Part shown: positions 7,246-11,884 of the stretch, piece by piece | Layout of the letters: each line of letters begins with the position of its first letter | Numbering within the stretch: position 1 is the stretch's first letter | DNA from: QHBQ01 sp038230695 | GTDB lineage: Bacteria; Chloroflexota; Chloroflexia; QHBQ01 | DNA: 11,884 bases | Direction of reading: 5' to 3' | Assembly: GCA_038230695.1 (NCBI GenBank) | Contig: JBBRMT010000148.1 | Span: forward strand, 1 to 11,884 | Translations under genes and position numbers: made by a program | Notes under the pieces: model-generated | The model's database searches: none | What the model saw: the letters and a program-made list of their open reading frames with translations, nothing else | What the model was told of the DNA's origin: nothing

Positions 7246-7289
7246 GGTAAGGTATTGATAAGGTACTAGTAAGGAGTCGGTAAGGTAAT
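7246..7289. promoter_or_regulatory. Four direct repeats with strict 11-base period (TAAGG core), likely regulator-binding array
   Basis: Four successive 11-base units can be read on the plus strand: GGTAAGGTATT, GATAAGGTACT, AGTAAGGAGTC and GGTAAGGTAAT. The TAAGG core falls at 7248, 7259, 7270 and 7281. Direct repeats at 11-base steps place sites on one face of the helix and are typical of OmpR/PhoB-family response-regulator boxes. The array is about 95-140 bases upstream of the predicted start of the SLH-domain gene, the only nearby gene whose 5' end faces it. No two-component genes are in the window. Confidence 0.55.
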
Positions 7290-7366
7290 TGCTGGCTGAC
7301 CGCTATAGGGGCGGGATTTATCCTCCAAGTAAGCGTGCTAGATGTCCAAACCAGCGCCATTGGTTT

Positions 7367-7399
7367 AATAAAAACACCCCCAGCGCCAGGCCAGGGGTG
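7367..7399 (-). terminator. Intrinsic terminator of the MFS transporter gene / ECF42 operon
   Basis: On the minus strand CACCCC (7399-7394) pairs with GGGGTG (7380-7375) around a 13-base loop, and TTTTTATT (7374-7367) follows immediately. It starts 25 bases after the MFS stop codon. The stem is only six pairs, but the T-run and the position are right. Confidence 0.68.
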
Positions 7400-7424
7400 A
7401 GTAGATCGCTAAAGTTCGCACCGC

Positions 7425-8693
7425 TCAGTCGGCCAGCGCCAACGCGGCGCTCGGTTCTGGCTGTGCCTGCGCTGTAAGTTGCGGCGTGTGCGGCTTGCGC
7501 TCGTAGCGGGCCACAATCACCCCGCCGCCGATGAAGCAGACTACCTCGATTATGCCGATGGCGACGAACGGCAGGGCGTGGCCGACCTGGTAGAGCATGG
7601 GCATAACTGTGGCGCTGACCAGTGCGGCGCTCAGGCCGATGCTGTTGTAGATACCCTGCACCTGGCCGCGCACTTGGGCGGGAATAATGTCAGCGAGGTA
7701 GCCGTCAATCGCGGGTTCGGCGAAGGCGAAGGCCAAACCCTCGACCAGCCCCATGGCGAGAACGAACCAGAAGTAGTTGCTGCTCGTGGCAAGGGCATAC
7801 GACCCGTGCGCTAGCGCGACGATTACGCCGCCCACGATGATGAAGCGGGTACGCCCTAGCCGATCCGACAGCTTACCCGCATAGCCGGAGAGGATGATAA
7901 GCGGGATGGTGAAGGTGATGAAGGTTAGGCCAATGTAGTCAACCCCTGCGCCCATGTCGGCTAGCCACACGCTCCACAGCGTGGTCATCACCCCGAAGCC
8001 CCAGTTGAGGCCCACCGCCATGATCAACGCGCCCGCCAGCGGCCAGCCCAAGAGCCGACGGAAGGTTGCCATCTTGCCCACCTTTGGCGCATCGCTCTTG
8101 ACTGCTACGACATGAGGGCGATCAAAGATACGCAGATAAATGAGCAGCAAGGCAATGGCCGCCATCGCCGCGCCGAAGGCATAGGGCGCGTTGTAGCCCC
8201 ACCATTGCGCCACGAACCCGCCGATTGCCGGTCCGAGCAGCAAACCCGCGCTGGTACCCATGCCGAAGATGCCGAACGCCTCGCCGCGCCGATCTTGCGG
8301 CGTGCTGTCCATCAGGTAGGCGCGGGCGGCGGGGATAACTGCAGATGCGCCAATACCGTCAATGAAGCGGAAGGCGATGAACACCCAGGGGTCGGAGGTG
8401 AAAAGGTAGAGGACGGGCATAACTGCACGCACGGTCATGCCGATTAGCATCATCCGCCTGCACCCAAAGCGGTCTGAGGCCACCCCGAAGGGGATCTGAA
8501 AGATAAGTTCGGCTAGTATGAAGCTGGAGGCAATCAGGCCGATCTCGAACATACTTGCACCCATCTGCCGCGCATAGAGCGCCCGCACCGGAAAGATCAA
8601 CCCGGTGCCGGTCAGGTCTACGAACCCGACGATGGCGATGAGCAACACGTTTACATTGGTAAATGCCAAACTACTACGCATCTTCGACAGCAT
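7425..8693 (-). CDS. Major facilitator superfamily transporter, DHA1 drug-efflux-like
   Basis: Integral membrane secondary transporter of 422 residues, a normal length for a 12-segment MFS protein. Motif A is seen as GVASDRFGCRRMM (70-82) between segments 2 and 3, and its second-half counterpart GYAGKLSDRLGRTRF is near 272-286. GTSAGLLLGPAIGGFV (146-161) matches the antiporter motif C of segment 5. A hydrophilic loop (about 193-212) joins the two halves. These features fit a proton-coupled exporter of the DHA1 drug type; the substrate cannot be inferred. The ATG at 8693 has AAGGGA 7 bases upstream. The gene follows the ECF42 sigma gene by 86 bases on the same strand. It may be read from the ECF42 operon as well as from its own promoter at 8732-8740, and a terminator follows. 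Confidence 0.87.
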   Translation of the reverse strand: MLSKMRSSLAFTNVNVLLIAIVGFVDLTGTGLIFPVRALYARQMGASMFEIGLIASSFILAELIFQIPFGVASDRFGCRRMMLIGMTVRAVMPVLYLFTSDPWVFIAFRFIDGIGASAVIPAARAYLMDSTPQDRRGEAFGIFGMGTSAGLLLGPAIGGFVAQWWGYNAPYAFGAAMAAIALLLIYLRIFDRPHVVAVKSDAPKVGKMATFRRLLGWPLAGALIMAVGLNWGFGVMTTLWSVWLADMGAGVDYIGLTFITFTIPLIILSGYAGKLSDRLGRTRFIIVGGVIVALAHGSYALATSSNYFWFVLAMGLVEGLAFAFAEPAIDGYLADIIPAQVRGQVQGIYNSIGLSAALVSATVMPMLYQVGHALPFVAIGIIEVVCFIGGGVIVARYERKPHTPQLTAQAQPEPSAALALAD

Positions 8694-8731
8694 ATCATCT
8701 TCCCTTCAAGGATCACTGCAAACCGACTATA

Positions 8732-8740
8732 ATTATACCA
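8732..8740 (-). promoter_or_regulatory. Extended -10 promoter of the MFS gene
   Basis: On the minus strand TGGTATAAT gives a perfect TATAAT (8737-8732) with the extended TGn element; no good -35 is seen 17 bases upstream, as is common for extended -10 promoters. The leader would be about 32 bases. Arms CCGAC (8723-8727) and GTCGG (8744-8748) flank the -10 symmetrically and could be an operator. Confidence 0.5.
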
Positions 8741-8779
8741 ATCGTCGGCGCTGCATTCCTCATACCAGAGGATGATGTA

Positions 8780-10117
8780 TCACTGTTTGGTAAGTTGCTC
8801 AATCCTGTGCTGCAAGAACCTGCGCCCCGGTTCGCTAGAGGTCAGTTCCAAAGCCCGCTGATAGCTGGCCCTTGCCGCGTCAACCTCGCCAATTTGCCGC
8901 TGGAACTCGGCGCAAGTGGCGTGCAGCAGATAATAATTCTCCATACCCACCATGCGTCGTACCTCGCTCAATGTTTCCAGCCCCACCGCTGGTCCATCGA
9001 GCATCGCCAGGGCCACGGCGCGATTCAGCGCGACGACTGGCGAACCAGTCATCTGCAAGAGCAGGTCGTAGTGGATCAGCACCCGCCGCCAATCGGTTGC
9101 TGCATAACTGGGCGCGACGGCGTGGGCAGCGGCGATACCCGCTTCAAGGTGATACTGGCTCAGTTCCTCACCCTGTGCCGATTGCGTCAGTTCGCTCATC
9201 CCTGCGCCCATCATACGCTGGTTCCAGCCGCTGCGATCCTGCTCATCGAGCAGCAAAAGGTCGCCTGCCTCATCGGTGCGGGTATCCAGCCGTGCCGCCA
9301 GCAGCAGCATCAGGGCCAGCAACGCGTGTACCTTTGGCAAATCGCCGGTGGGGTGTCGCGCCAGCAGCGTAGCCAGCCTGATCGCCTCGGCGCACAGGTC
9401 ATGGCGCACCACATCCTCGCCCTGGTGTGCGCTATAGCCCTCGTTGAACATCAGATACAGCACCTCCAGCAGCGAGTCGAGGCGGGTGGGCAATTCGTCT
9501 GCCTCCGGCACCACGAAGGGAACGTTCATCTGGCGCAGAGTGCGTTTAGCCCGCACCAACCGCTGGGCGATGGTGGTTTCCGATTGCAAGAAGGCGCGGC
9601 CGATCTCGCTCACCCCAAAGCCACCCAGCGTCTTGAGCGTCAGCGCCACTCGCGACTCGCGGGCGATGGCGGGGTGGCAGCAGGTGAACATCATGCGTAG
9701 CTGGTCATCGTAAAGCTCATTATCCAGTATTTCGAGGTCGGCAGCAGCATCGGCTTGATAGTCGGGCAGGCGGGCCAACTGCTCCTGCTTACCGCGCAGT
9801 GTGCGTTCGCGGCGCAGGATGTCGAGCGCCTCGTTCTTCGCCACCTGCATGATCCAGCCCGCCGGGTTGTCGGGTATGCCGTGATACGCCCAGTGGCGCA
9901 TCGCCTTGATGATGCTATCCTGTACCACATCTTCGGCCAGTTCAAGATTTTGCCAGCCGAAAATGCGGGTAAGCGTAGCAACCACCCGCCCCGCCTGGTG
10001 GCGGAAAAGGTGGTCAACCACGCTATTTAGTGCTGAGGATGGCGGGCTGAGGACTGAATGTGGCTCGTCCATTCGTGCATCATCAGCAGTATTCGAGGTT
10101 TGGTTACCCGTATCCAA
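8780..10117 (-). CDS. ECF42-type RNA polymerase sigma factor with C-terminal TPR-like extension
   Basis: Alternative sigma factor of 445 residues. Region sigma-2 spans about 34-108 (AEDVVQDSIIKAMRHW at 61-76, PAGWIMQVAKNEALDILRRE at 85-104) and sigma-4 about 134-195 (GFGVSEIGRAFLQSETTIAQRLVRAKR). The extension contains RLDSLLEVLYLMFNEGY (212-228), a hallmark of this group, and TPR-like helices near 360-440. In ECF42 the fused extension takes the place of an anti-sigma factor; neighbouring DGPF/YCII genes, present here, are the defining context. The start is a TTG at 10117 with AGAGG 7 bases upstream, 19 bases after the preceding stop; later ATG (10072) and GTG codons have no ribosome site. 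As a result the first 33 residues form an unstructured tail partly encoded by a heptamer repeat. Targets probably include its own operon. The signal sensed is unknown. Confidence 0.88.
   Translation of the reverse strand: MDTGNQTSNTADDARMDEPHSVLSPPSSALNSVVDHLFRHQAGRVVATLTRIFGWQNLELAEDVVQDSIIKAMRHWAYHGIPDNPAGWIMQVAKNEALDILRRERTLRGKQEQLARLPDYQADAAADLEILDNELYDDQLRMMFTCCHPAIARESRVALTLKTLGGFGVSEIGRAFLQSETTIAQRLVRAKRTLRQMNVPFVVPEADELPTRLDSLLEVLYLMFNEGYSAHQGEDVVRHDLCAEAIRLATLLARHPTGDLPKVHALLALMLLLAARLDTRTDEAGDLLLLDEQDRSGWNQRMMGAGMSELTQSAQGEELSQYHLEAGIAAAHAVAPSYAATDWRRVLIHYDLLLQMTGSPVVALNRAVALAMLDGPAVGLETLSEVRRMVGMENYYLLHATCAEFQRQIGEVDAARASYQRALELTSSEPGRRFLQHRIEQLTKQ
10030..10057 (-). repeat. Heptanucleotide repeat inside the sigma-factor coding sequence
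   Basis: Four 7-base units can be read on the minus strand: TCAGTCC, TCAGCCC, GCCATCC, TCAGCAC. They are translated in frame as SVLSPPSSA plus the first two bases of the next codon, in the N-terminal tail (residues 21-30) ahead of region sigma-2. The units match the style of STRR heptamers and share TCAGCAC(T) with the repeat at 3756-3769. Confidence 0.55.
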
Positions 10118-10136
10118 CGTTGTTCCTCTGGGCCGC

Positions 10137-10484
10137 TCAGGGATTGACAGCGACTTCGCGCACTTCGATTATGCCACCATAGGTTAGCACCGGACAGCCT
10201 TTGGCTAGCTCGGTCGCCGCGGCTGCATCCGCCGCCGTGATCATGAAGTAACCACCGACCCCTTCTTTGGTCTCGGCATAGGGGCCATCCACTACCGCAT
10301 GACCTTGGCATATCCGGATGACGTTGCCGCCAACCTTGAGTCGATCGGCGCTGATGTAGCGCCCCTCGCTGCGTAGCTTCTCAGTCCAGTCGTAAAACAT
10401 CTGCAGCGCCTGCTGGGCCTGTTCTGGGGTGAAGCTGGCGAACGCTTCGTCGCCGCCGCGTATTAGCAACATAAACTGGCTCAT
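10137..10484 (-). CDS. DGPF-domain (YCII-related) protein, second copy
   Basis: Small cytoplasmic protein of 115 residues from the YCII-related/DGPF family, a ferredoxin-like fold of unknown biochemical role. The N-terminal QFMLLIRGGDE strand, the VVDGPYAETKEGVGGYFMI signature (family motif DGPF, here DGPY, about residues 65-68) and the closing GGIIEVREV strand are all visible. The length is normal. The ATG at 10484 has AAAGGAG at 6 bases. It stands between the other DGPF gene (97 bases upstream) and the ECF42 sigma gene (19 bases downstream), and is almost certainly co-transcribed with both. DGPF genes are known targets and partners of ECF42 factors; whether they act as enzymes or as sensors is not established. 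Confidence 0.9.
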   Translation of the reverse strand: MSQFMLLIRGGDEAFASFTPEQAQQALQMFYDWTEKLRSEGRYISADRLKVGGNVIRICQGHAVVDGPYAETKEGVGGYFMITAADAAAATELAKGCPVLTYGGIIEVREVAVNP

Positions 10485-10529
10485 CGCTTGCTCCTTTCGG
10501 TATCAAGTGTGATTGGTGATGGGGTAAAT

Positions 10530-10560
10530 TGGAGCAGGGCGAATCGTTGTTCGCCCCTAC
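10530..10560. repeat. Palindromic intergenic repeat (GGGCGAA-N6-TTCGCCC core)
   Basis: Arms GGGCGAA (10537-10543) and TTCGCCC (10550-10556) with a six-base loop lie between the two DGPF genes. On the minus strand it begins GTAGGGGCGAAC, the form of a short palindrome that I recognise as scattered in Chloroflexota and some other bacterial genomes. It would fold into a stem in the operon mRNA and may cause partial termination or protect an mRNA end. Confidence 0.55.
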
Positions 10561-10581
10561 CGAAATACTGCATCATCCTGG

Positions 10582-10986
10582 CTATTTGGTACTCGATAAC
10601 CTCTGGGCGGCAGCTTCCCACTTCTCGGCAACCTCGGTATTAGGCTGTATCTCGTTGATCTCACGGACGATGACCCAGCCGCCATGCTGCAGTGAGGGTA
10701 TCTCCTTACCGATCGCCACAGCCGCGTCGTAATCGGCAACTTCGGCGATGACGTAGCCGCTGATTACGTCCTTGGTCTCGGTGTAGGGGCCGTCCATTAC
10801 CTGGCTGCCCCCGCTGTGTAGCATTCGCCCACCGGGGTTCAACTGCTCACCACCGCGTAGCCAGGGCTGGGTCGCCAGTCGCCCGGCCCTGGCATAATAC
10901 GCTTGCATCATCTGTTCTCTCTGCTCCGGGGTGAACTTCGACATCTGCTCCTCACCGCCGCCGAGCAAAAACGCATACTTAGGCAT
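10582..10986 (-). CDS. DGPF-domain (YCII-related) protein, first gene of the ECF42 operon
   Basis: Small protein of 134 residues from the YCII/DGPF family. It shows the N-terminal KYAFLLGGGEE strand, QVMDGPYTETKDVISGYVI (signature DGPY near residues 65-68) and the GGWVIVREI strand, followed by about 20 extra polar residues (NTEVAEKWEAAAQRLSSTK) missing from its neighbour. The ATG at 10986 has AAGGAG 6 bases upstream. It is the first gene behind the predicted ECF42-dependent promoter at 11056-11082. It is a diverged paralogue of the next gene and shares its leader TACCGAAAGGAG, so a tandem duplication is likely. The biochemical function is unknown. Confidence 0.9.
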   Translation of the reverse strand: MPKYAFLLGGGEEQMSKFTPEQREQMMQAYYARAGRLATQPWLRGGEQLNPGGRMLHSGGSQVMDGPYTETKDVISGYVIAEVADYDAAVAIGKEIPSLQHGGWVIVREINEIQPNTEVAEKWEAAAQRLSSTK

Positions 10987-11055
10987 TGCCTTCTCCTTTC
11001 GGTACTGCTTGCTTTACTGCGCTTCGTGGACGGCCGTTCTGCCGCCTCATCAATA

Positions 11056-11082
11056 GACGAAAGGCGAGGTGCGAATTCGACA
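11056..11082 (-). promoter_or_regulatory. Predicted ECF42-dependent promoter (TGTCGA-N17-CGTC)
   Basis: On the minus strand TGTCGA (11082-11077) is followed after exactly 17 bases by CGTC (11059-11056). From memory, ECF42 target promoters are described with TGTCGA at -35 and CGA/TC at -10. The site lies 70-97 bases upstream of the first DGPF gene, facing it, and predicts a start near 11049. It implies that the sigma factor encoded two genes downstream drives its own operon. Confidence 0.7.
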
Positions 11083-11162
11083 GCAGTTTGTCACGAGTTT
11101 TTGATATCTTGCGCTGATTATACACCGCTACGGAATATCTGAAAATCTCGCGTCGTTTGCTC

Positions 11163-11191
11163 TTGACAAACCCACAGTGATATTGTATTAT
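11163..11191 (+). promoter_or_regulatory. Sigma-70 promoter of the GntR-ABC operon
   Basis: A perfect TTGACA (11163-11168) is followed after 17 bases by TATTAT (11186-11191, five of six matches to TATAAT). Transcription would start near 11198, about 45 bases before the GntR start. A near-consensus promoter fits a gene that is strongly expressed unless repressed, as expected for a self-repressing YtrA-type regulator. Confidence 0.75.
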
Positions 11192-11196
11192 TGTAT
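11181..11196 (+). repeat. Tandem TATTGTAT x2 over the -10 of the GntR promoter
   Basis: Two perfect adjacent copies of TATTGTAT (11181-11188, 11189-11196) overlap the -10 hexamer. Together with flanking GTG (11177-11179) and CAC in an AT-rich setting, this could be part of the GntR operator; binding here would block RNA polymerase. Confidence 0.4.
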
Positions 11197-11242
11197 CATA
11201 ATTATAACACACTAACACAGAGCGAACAAATGAGGAGTAATG

Positions 11243-11638
11243 ATGGCGATCTGGCTTGATGTGAACAGCCGCAGCGGAGTGCCGATCTACGTGCAGATCG
11301 TGGAGCAGGTGAAGCACGCCATCGAAGTGGGCGCGTTGCAGCCCGGCGAACAGTTGCCCACCGTGCGCCAGCTTGCGATTGACCTGACCATTGCGCCCAA
11401 CACCATCGTCAAGGCGTACAACGAATTGCAGGTGCTAGGCCTGATCGAGAGCCGGGCGGGGACGGGAACGATCGTCGCCAACCTCAACGGCAGCATTCGC
11501 AAACAACAAATCGAAACCCTATTTGCGCGGCTGCACGACATAGTGCGCGATGCCGCCAACCTGAGCATCAGCGAGGAAGAGCTAGCCACTCGCTTCGATG
11601 CCGAAATCAACCAGTTCTTCAAGCAAGGGAAGGAGTAA
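11243..11638 (+). CDS. GntR-family transcriptional regulator, YtrA subfamily
   Basis: Short DNA-binding regulator of 131 residues. The winged helix-turn-helix occupies about 11-76: GVPIYVQIVEQVKHAIEVG, then GEQLPTVRQLAIDLTIAPNT (helix-turn-helix), then IVKAYNELQVLGLIESRAGTGTIV (wing). A short helical tail follows in place of a ligand-binding domain, which defines the YtrA type. Such regulators usually repress an operon with ABC transporter genes immediately downstream, as here. Two adjacent ATGs (11240, 11243) follow GAGGAG at 11232-11237; the second has the better spacing (5 against 2 bases) and is used. An ABC ATPase gene starts 3 bases after the stop, so the two are co-transcribed and probably co-translated. 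The inducer is unknown. Confidence 0.9.
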   Translation: MAIWLDVNSRSGVPIYVQIVEQVKHAIEVGALQPGEQLPTVRQLAIDLTIAPNTIVKAYNELQVLGLIESRAGTGTIVANLNGSIRKQQIETLFARLHDIVRDAANLSISEEELATRFDAEINQFFKQGKE

Positions 11639-11641
11639 GCA

Positions 11642-11884
11642 GTGGCAACCATGACTGCAATCAAGCAAGAGGCGCTGCCAGTTAAGACTGAGCCAGCAGC
11701 GATCGAAATCAACAATCTGGTGGTCAGCTATGGAGACAAGCGGGCGGTGGATGGCCTAAGTTTGGTCGTGCCGAGCGGTTCGGTGTACGGCTTCCTCGGC
11801 CCCAATGGGGCGGGCAAGACTACCACGATCAAGACGCTGCTCGGCTTCCGCCAACCCAACGGTGGCAGCGCGAAGGTGCTGGGC
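11642..11884 (+). CDS. ABC transporter ATP-binding protein, N-terminal part (cut by window edge)
   Basis: First 81 residues of an ABC-transporter ATPase, which powers a membrane partner presumably encoded beyond the window. Visible are IEINNLVVSYGDKRAVDGLSL (21-41, the A-loop Tyr30 that stacks on ATP) and Walker A GPNGAGKT (53-60), followed by TTIKTLLGFRQPNGGSAKVLG. This pattern is typical of the CcmA/YtrB-like exporter class. The Q-loop, signature motif and Walker B lie outside. The start is a GTG at 11642 with GGAAGGAG ending 6 bases upstream; ATG 11651 is too far from the ribosome site. The N-terminus has about 18 residues more than most relatives. The gene pairs with the YtrA-type regulator immediately upstream. 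Confidence 0.92.
   Translation, partial: MATMTAIKQEALPVKTEPAAIEINNLVVSYGDKRAVDGLSLVVPSGSVYGFLGPNGAGKTTTIKTLLGFRQPNGGSAKVLG

Larger units (their letters stand above)
7084..7424. other. Regulatory spacer between SLH-domain gene and MFS transporter gene
   Basis: These 341 bases contain no gene that I can support. They hold the SLH-gene ribosome site, the 5' inverted repeat, the promoter, a second inverted repeat, the 11-base repeat array and, at the right end, the MFS terminator. Only about 75 bases between the array and the terminator (7290-7366) show nothing clear. Confidence 0.6.
10987..11242. other. Divergent control region between DGPF operon and GntR-ABC operon
   Basis: No supported gene lies in these 256 bases. 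The region carries the minus-strand ECF42-type promoter (11056-11082), a plus-strand sigma-70-type promoter (11163-11191), and about 80 AT-rich bases between them with no recognised element. Confidence 0.6.

Noticed and set aside
7351..7441. CCAGCGCCA three times (7351, 7380, 7433)
   Set aside because: One copy is in coding sequence, the spacing is irregular, and the 9-mer is built from codons and bases common in this genome.
8694..8779. Terminator between the sigma and MFS genes
   Set aside because: No GC-rich stem followed by a T-run was found on the minus strand in this 86-base gap.
8663..9700. Open frame of 345 codons on the plus strand
   Set aside because: It is antisense to the ECF42 sigma gene, whose domains are unmistakable. 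The translation is rich in Gln/His and resembles no family.
6360..10052. Copies of GCTGAGG (a CCTNAGC site) as evidence for the R-M specificity
   Set aside because: The motif occurs several times in the window, so it is not avoided, but methylation would protect it. Its presence says nothing about the target of this system.
10979..11317. Minus-strand open frame of 112 codons across the divergent region
   Set aside because: It overlaps both promoters and the GntR 5' end, has no ribosome site and matches no family.

Overview
The window carries eight protein-coding genes, six on the minus strand (1-10986) and two on the plus strand (11243-11884). It most resembles a GC-rich member of the Chloroflexota. 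The pointers are an exported protein with a Pro/Thr-rich linker and three S-layer homology (SLH) domains, an ECF42-type sigma factor next to DGPF/YCII genes, and heptanucleotide and palindromic intergenic repeats. This placement rests on gene types and style, not on a marker gene, so it is tentative. No rRNA, tRNA, CRISPR array, transposase or integrase was seen.

Left block (1-3475, minus): a DNA methyltransferase (2201-3475), a Bpu10I-family restriction endonuclease (1311-2204) and the N-terminal part of a UvrD/PcrA helicase (1-1288, cut by the window edge). The methyltransferase stop and endonuclease start overlap as ATGA, and the helicase starts 22 bases after the endonuclease stop, so the three probably share a transcript. 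The restriction-modification pair is visibly poorer in G+C than its neighbours and looks acquired.

Middle (3476-7424): a 305-base spacer with a candidate promoter, heptamer repeats and a UUCG-loop terminator. It is followed by a 1100-residue exported protein with Asp-box/BNR propeller repeats, a Pro/Thr linker and three C-terminal SLH domains (3781-7083, minus). Upstream of that gene is an elaborate control region: a good sigma-70-type promoter, an inverted repeat starting at the expected +1, and four TAAGG motifs exactly 11 bases apart.

Right block (7425-10986, minus): two DGPF/YCII proteins, an ECF42-type sigma factor with a C-terminal TPR-like extension, and an MFS transporter with its own extended -10 promoter and a terminator. 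In front of the first DGPF gene lies TGTCGA-N17-CGTC, which agrees with the promoter described for ECF42 factors. This suggests that the sigma factor drives its own operon.

Right end (11163-11884, plus): a divergent YtrA-type GntR regulator with a near-consensus promoter, followed after 3 bases by the start of an ABC transporter ATPase cut by the window edge. The main things to follow up are the predicted ECF42 autoregulatory promoter, the 11-base phased repeat array, the Bpu10I-like system with its single methyltransferase, and the heptamer repeat translated as the N-terminal tail of the sigma factor.
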